Notes under the pieces: generated by a model
Told to the model about the DNA's origin: nothing
What the model saw: only the letters and a program-made list of their open reading frames with translations
The model's database searches: none
Program-made: the position numbers and the translations under genes
Assembly (NCBI RefSeq): GCF_018842675.1
Contig: NZ_JAGTWO010000005.1
Location: 310,001-374,000, forward strand
Length of the DNA stretch: 64,000 nucleotides
Source of the DNA: Candidatus Pantoea bituminis
Lineage (GTDB): Bacteria; Pseudomonadota; Gammaproteobacteria; Enterobacterales; Enterobacteriaceae
Reading direction: 5' to 3'
Part shown: positions 63,421-64,000 of the stretch, piece by piece
Layout: each line of letters starts with the position of its first letter
Position numbering within the stretch: position 1 is the stretch's first letter

Positions 63421-64000
63421 TGCAGAAACACGCTTTGATTGTCGGTATCAGTGGGGTTAATGGTCGTGCATTGGCAGAAAAATTATTGCATGAAGGCTGG
63501 CAGGTCAGCGGTCTTTCGCGGGGACGTGGCGCCGTTCCAGAAGGTTGCGCCAGCCTGACCGCTGATTTAACTGACGAAACTGCCGTTCGCGAAGCATTGA
63601 AAGATGTGAAGCCGGATGCCCTGTTTTTCAGCGTTTGGGCACGTCAGGACACTGAAAAAGAGAATATCCGCGTCAATGGTGCGATGGTGCGTAACGTGAT
63701 CGAAGCGTTAGGCGATCGCCTAAAAGGCGCGCATGTTGCACTGATCACCGGCCTAAAACACTATCTCGGCCCGTTCGAAGCCTACGGTAAAGGCGCGGTG
63801 CCGGTCACGCCATTCCGTGAAGAGCAGGGACGTCAGCCGGTTGATAACTTCTATTACGCGCAGGAAGATGAAGTGTTTGCGGGTGCGGAAAAATATGATT
63901 ACCGCTGGAGCGTGCATCGTCCGCACACCATTGTAGGTTACGCATTGGGCAATGCGATGAACATGGGTCAGACGCTGGCCGTCTACGCCACGCTGTGCCG
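63421..64000 (+). CDS. SDR family oxidoreductase, PRISE (progesterone 5-beta-reductase/iridoid synthase)-like (3' partial)
   Basis: The first 193 codons of a gene that runs beyond the window. It starts MQKHALIVGISGVNGRALAE with an NAD(P)-binding fold of extended SDR type. It then has SGLSRGRG, FFSVWARQDTEKENIRVNG and ALITGLKHYLGPFEAYGKG, and the YYAQED, YRWSVHRPHTIVGYA segments of the PRISE group, which reduces enones. GAGGAG lies eight bases upstream of the ATG. Divergent from a LysR gene 101 bases away. The physiological substrate is unknown. Confidence 0.9.

Noticed and set aside
1..64000. Insertion sequences, prophage, CRISPR arrays, tRNA or rRNA genes
   Set aside because: No transposase or phage proteins, no regularly spaced repeats and no tRNA- or rRNA-like sequence were seen on either strand.

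Overview
The window looks like a chromosomal stretch of a gamma-proteobacterium of the Enterobacterales, most likely an Erwinia/Pantoea-type organism. The grounds are two three-subunit membrane dehydrogenases (flavoprotein, cytochrome c and twin-arginine small subunit), Nac-like LysR regulators, close enteric-style operon packing and enteric-type Shine-Dalgarno sites. Family and genus are inferred from gene content only. I saw no rRNA, tRNA, insertion sequence, prophage or CRISPR array. Nearly everything concerns uptake and oxidation of small organic compounds.

Layout. 1-3192 (+): 3' part of a 2-oxoglutarate/Fe(II) oxygenase followed by a MetQ-MetN-MetI type importer. 3234-6124 (-): D-2-hydroxyacid dehydrogenase, RraA-like aldolase and a secreted royal-jelly/yellow-type protein. 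6577-11704 (+): DoxX protein, HbpS/GlcG-like protein, FAD-SLDH small subunit, GMC flavoprotein, tri-haem cytochrome c and a second HbpS/GlcG-like protein. 11761-17888 (-): sugar ABC importer with ROK kinase and GlmS/FrlB-like SIS protein, divergent from a DeoR regulator (18085-18855). 18943-22970: VOC protein, flavin monooxygenase with a sulfonate-type binding protein, and an aldo/keto reductase.

23207-45087 is a large cyclitol-type catabolic island. A minus-strand operon carries aldehyde dehydrogenase, HpaI-type aldolase, D-2-hydroxyacid dehydrogenase, IolG-like and second Gfo/Idh dehydrogenases. It diverges from an RpiR regulator and an iolD-iolE-SDR operon. Then come a sugar-binding protein, a TIM-barrel isomerase, a third Gfo/Idh protein, a PhyH dioxygenase, a gluconate-2-dehydrogenase-like three-subunit complex and a LacI regulator. 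Four matching 14-bp inverted repeats around the RpiR gene are probable operators. IolB, IolC and IolJ are not in the window, so the route may differ from classical inositol breakdown.

45602-61002 is a nitrogen-compound island: polar amino-acid permeases and ATPase with an SDR, a biotinyl-like carrier lacking the usual lysine, two Nac-like LysR regulators, a PotABCD-type importer, an aminotransferase with an SDR, and 5-oxoprolinase subunits PxpBCA with a binding protein. The window ends with an EamA exporter, a LysR regulator and the start of a PRISE-type reductase.

A general warning: about 25 reading-frame breaks occur in 18 otherwise well-conserved genes, nearly all explained by one base missing from a run of identical bases. 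I read these as sequencing or consensus errors rather than gene decay, and annotate each such gene across its full extent.
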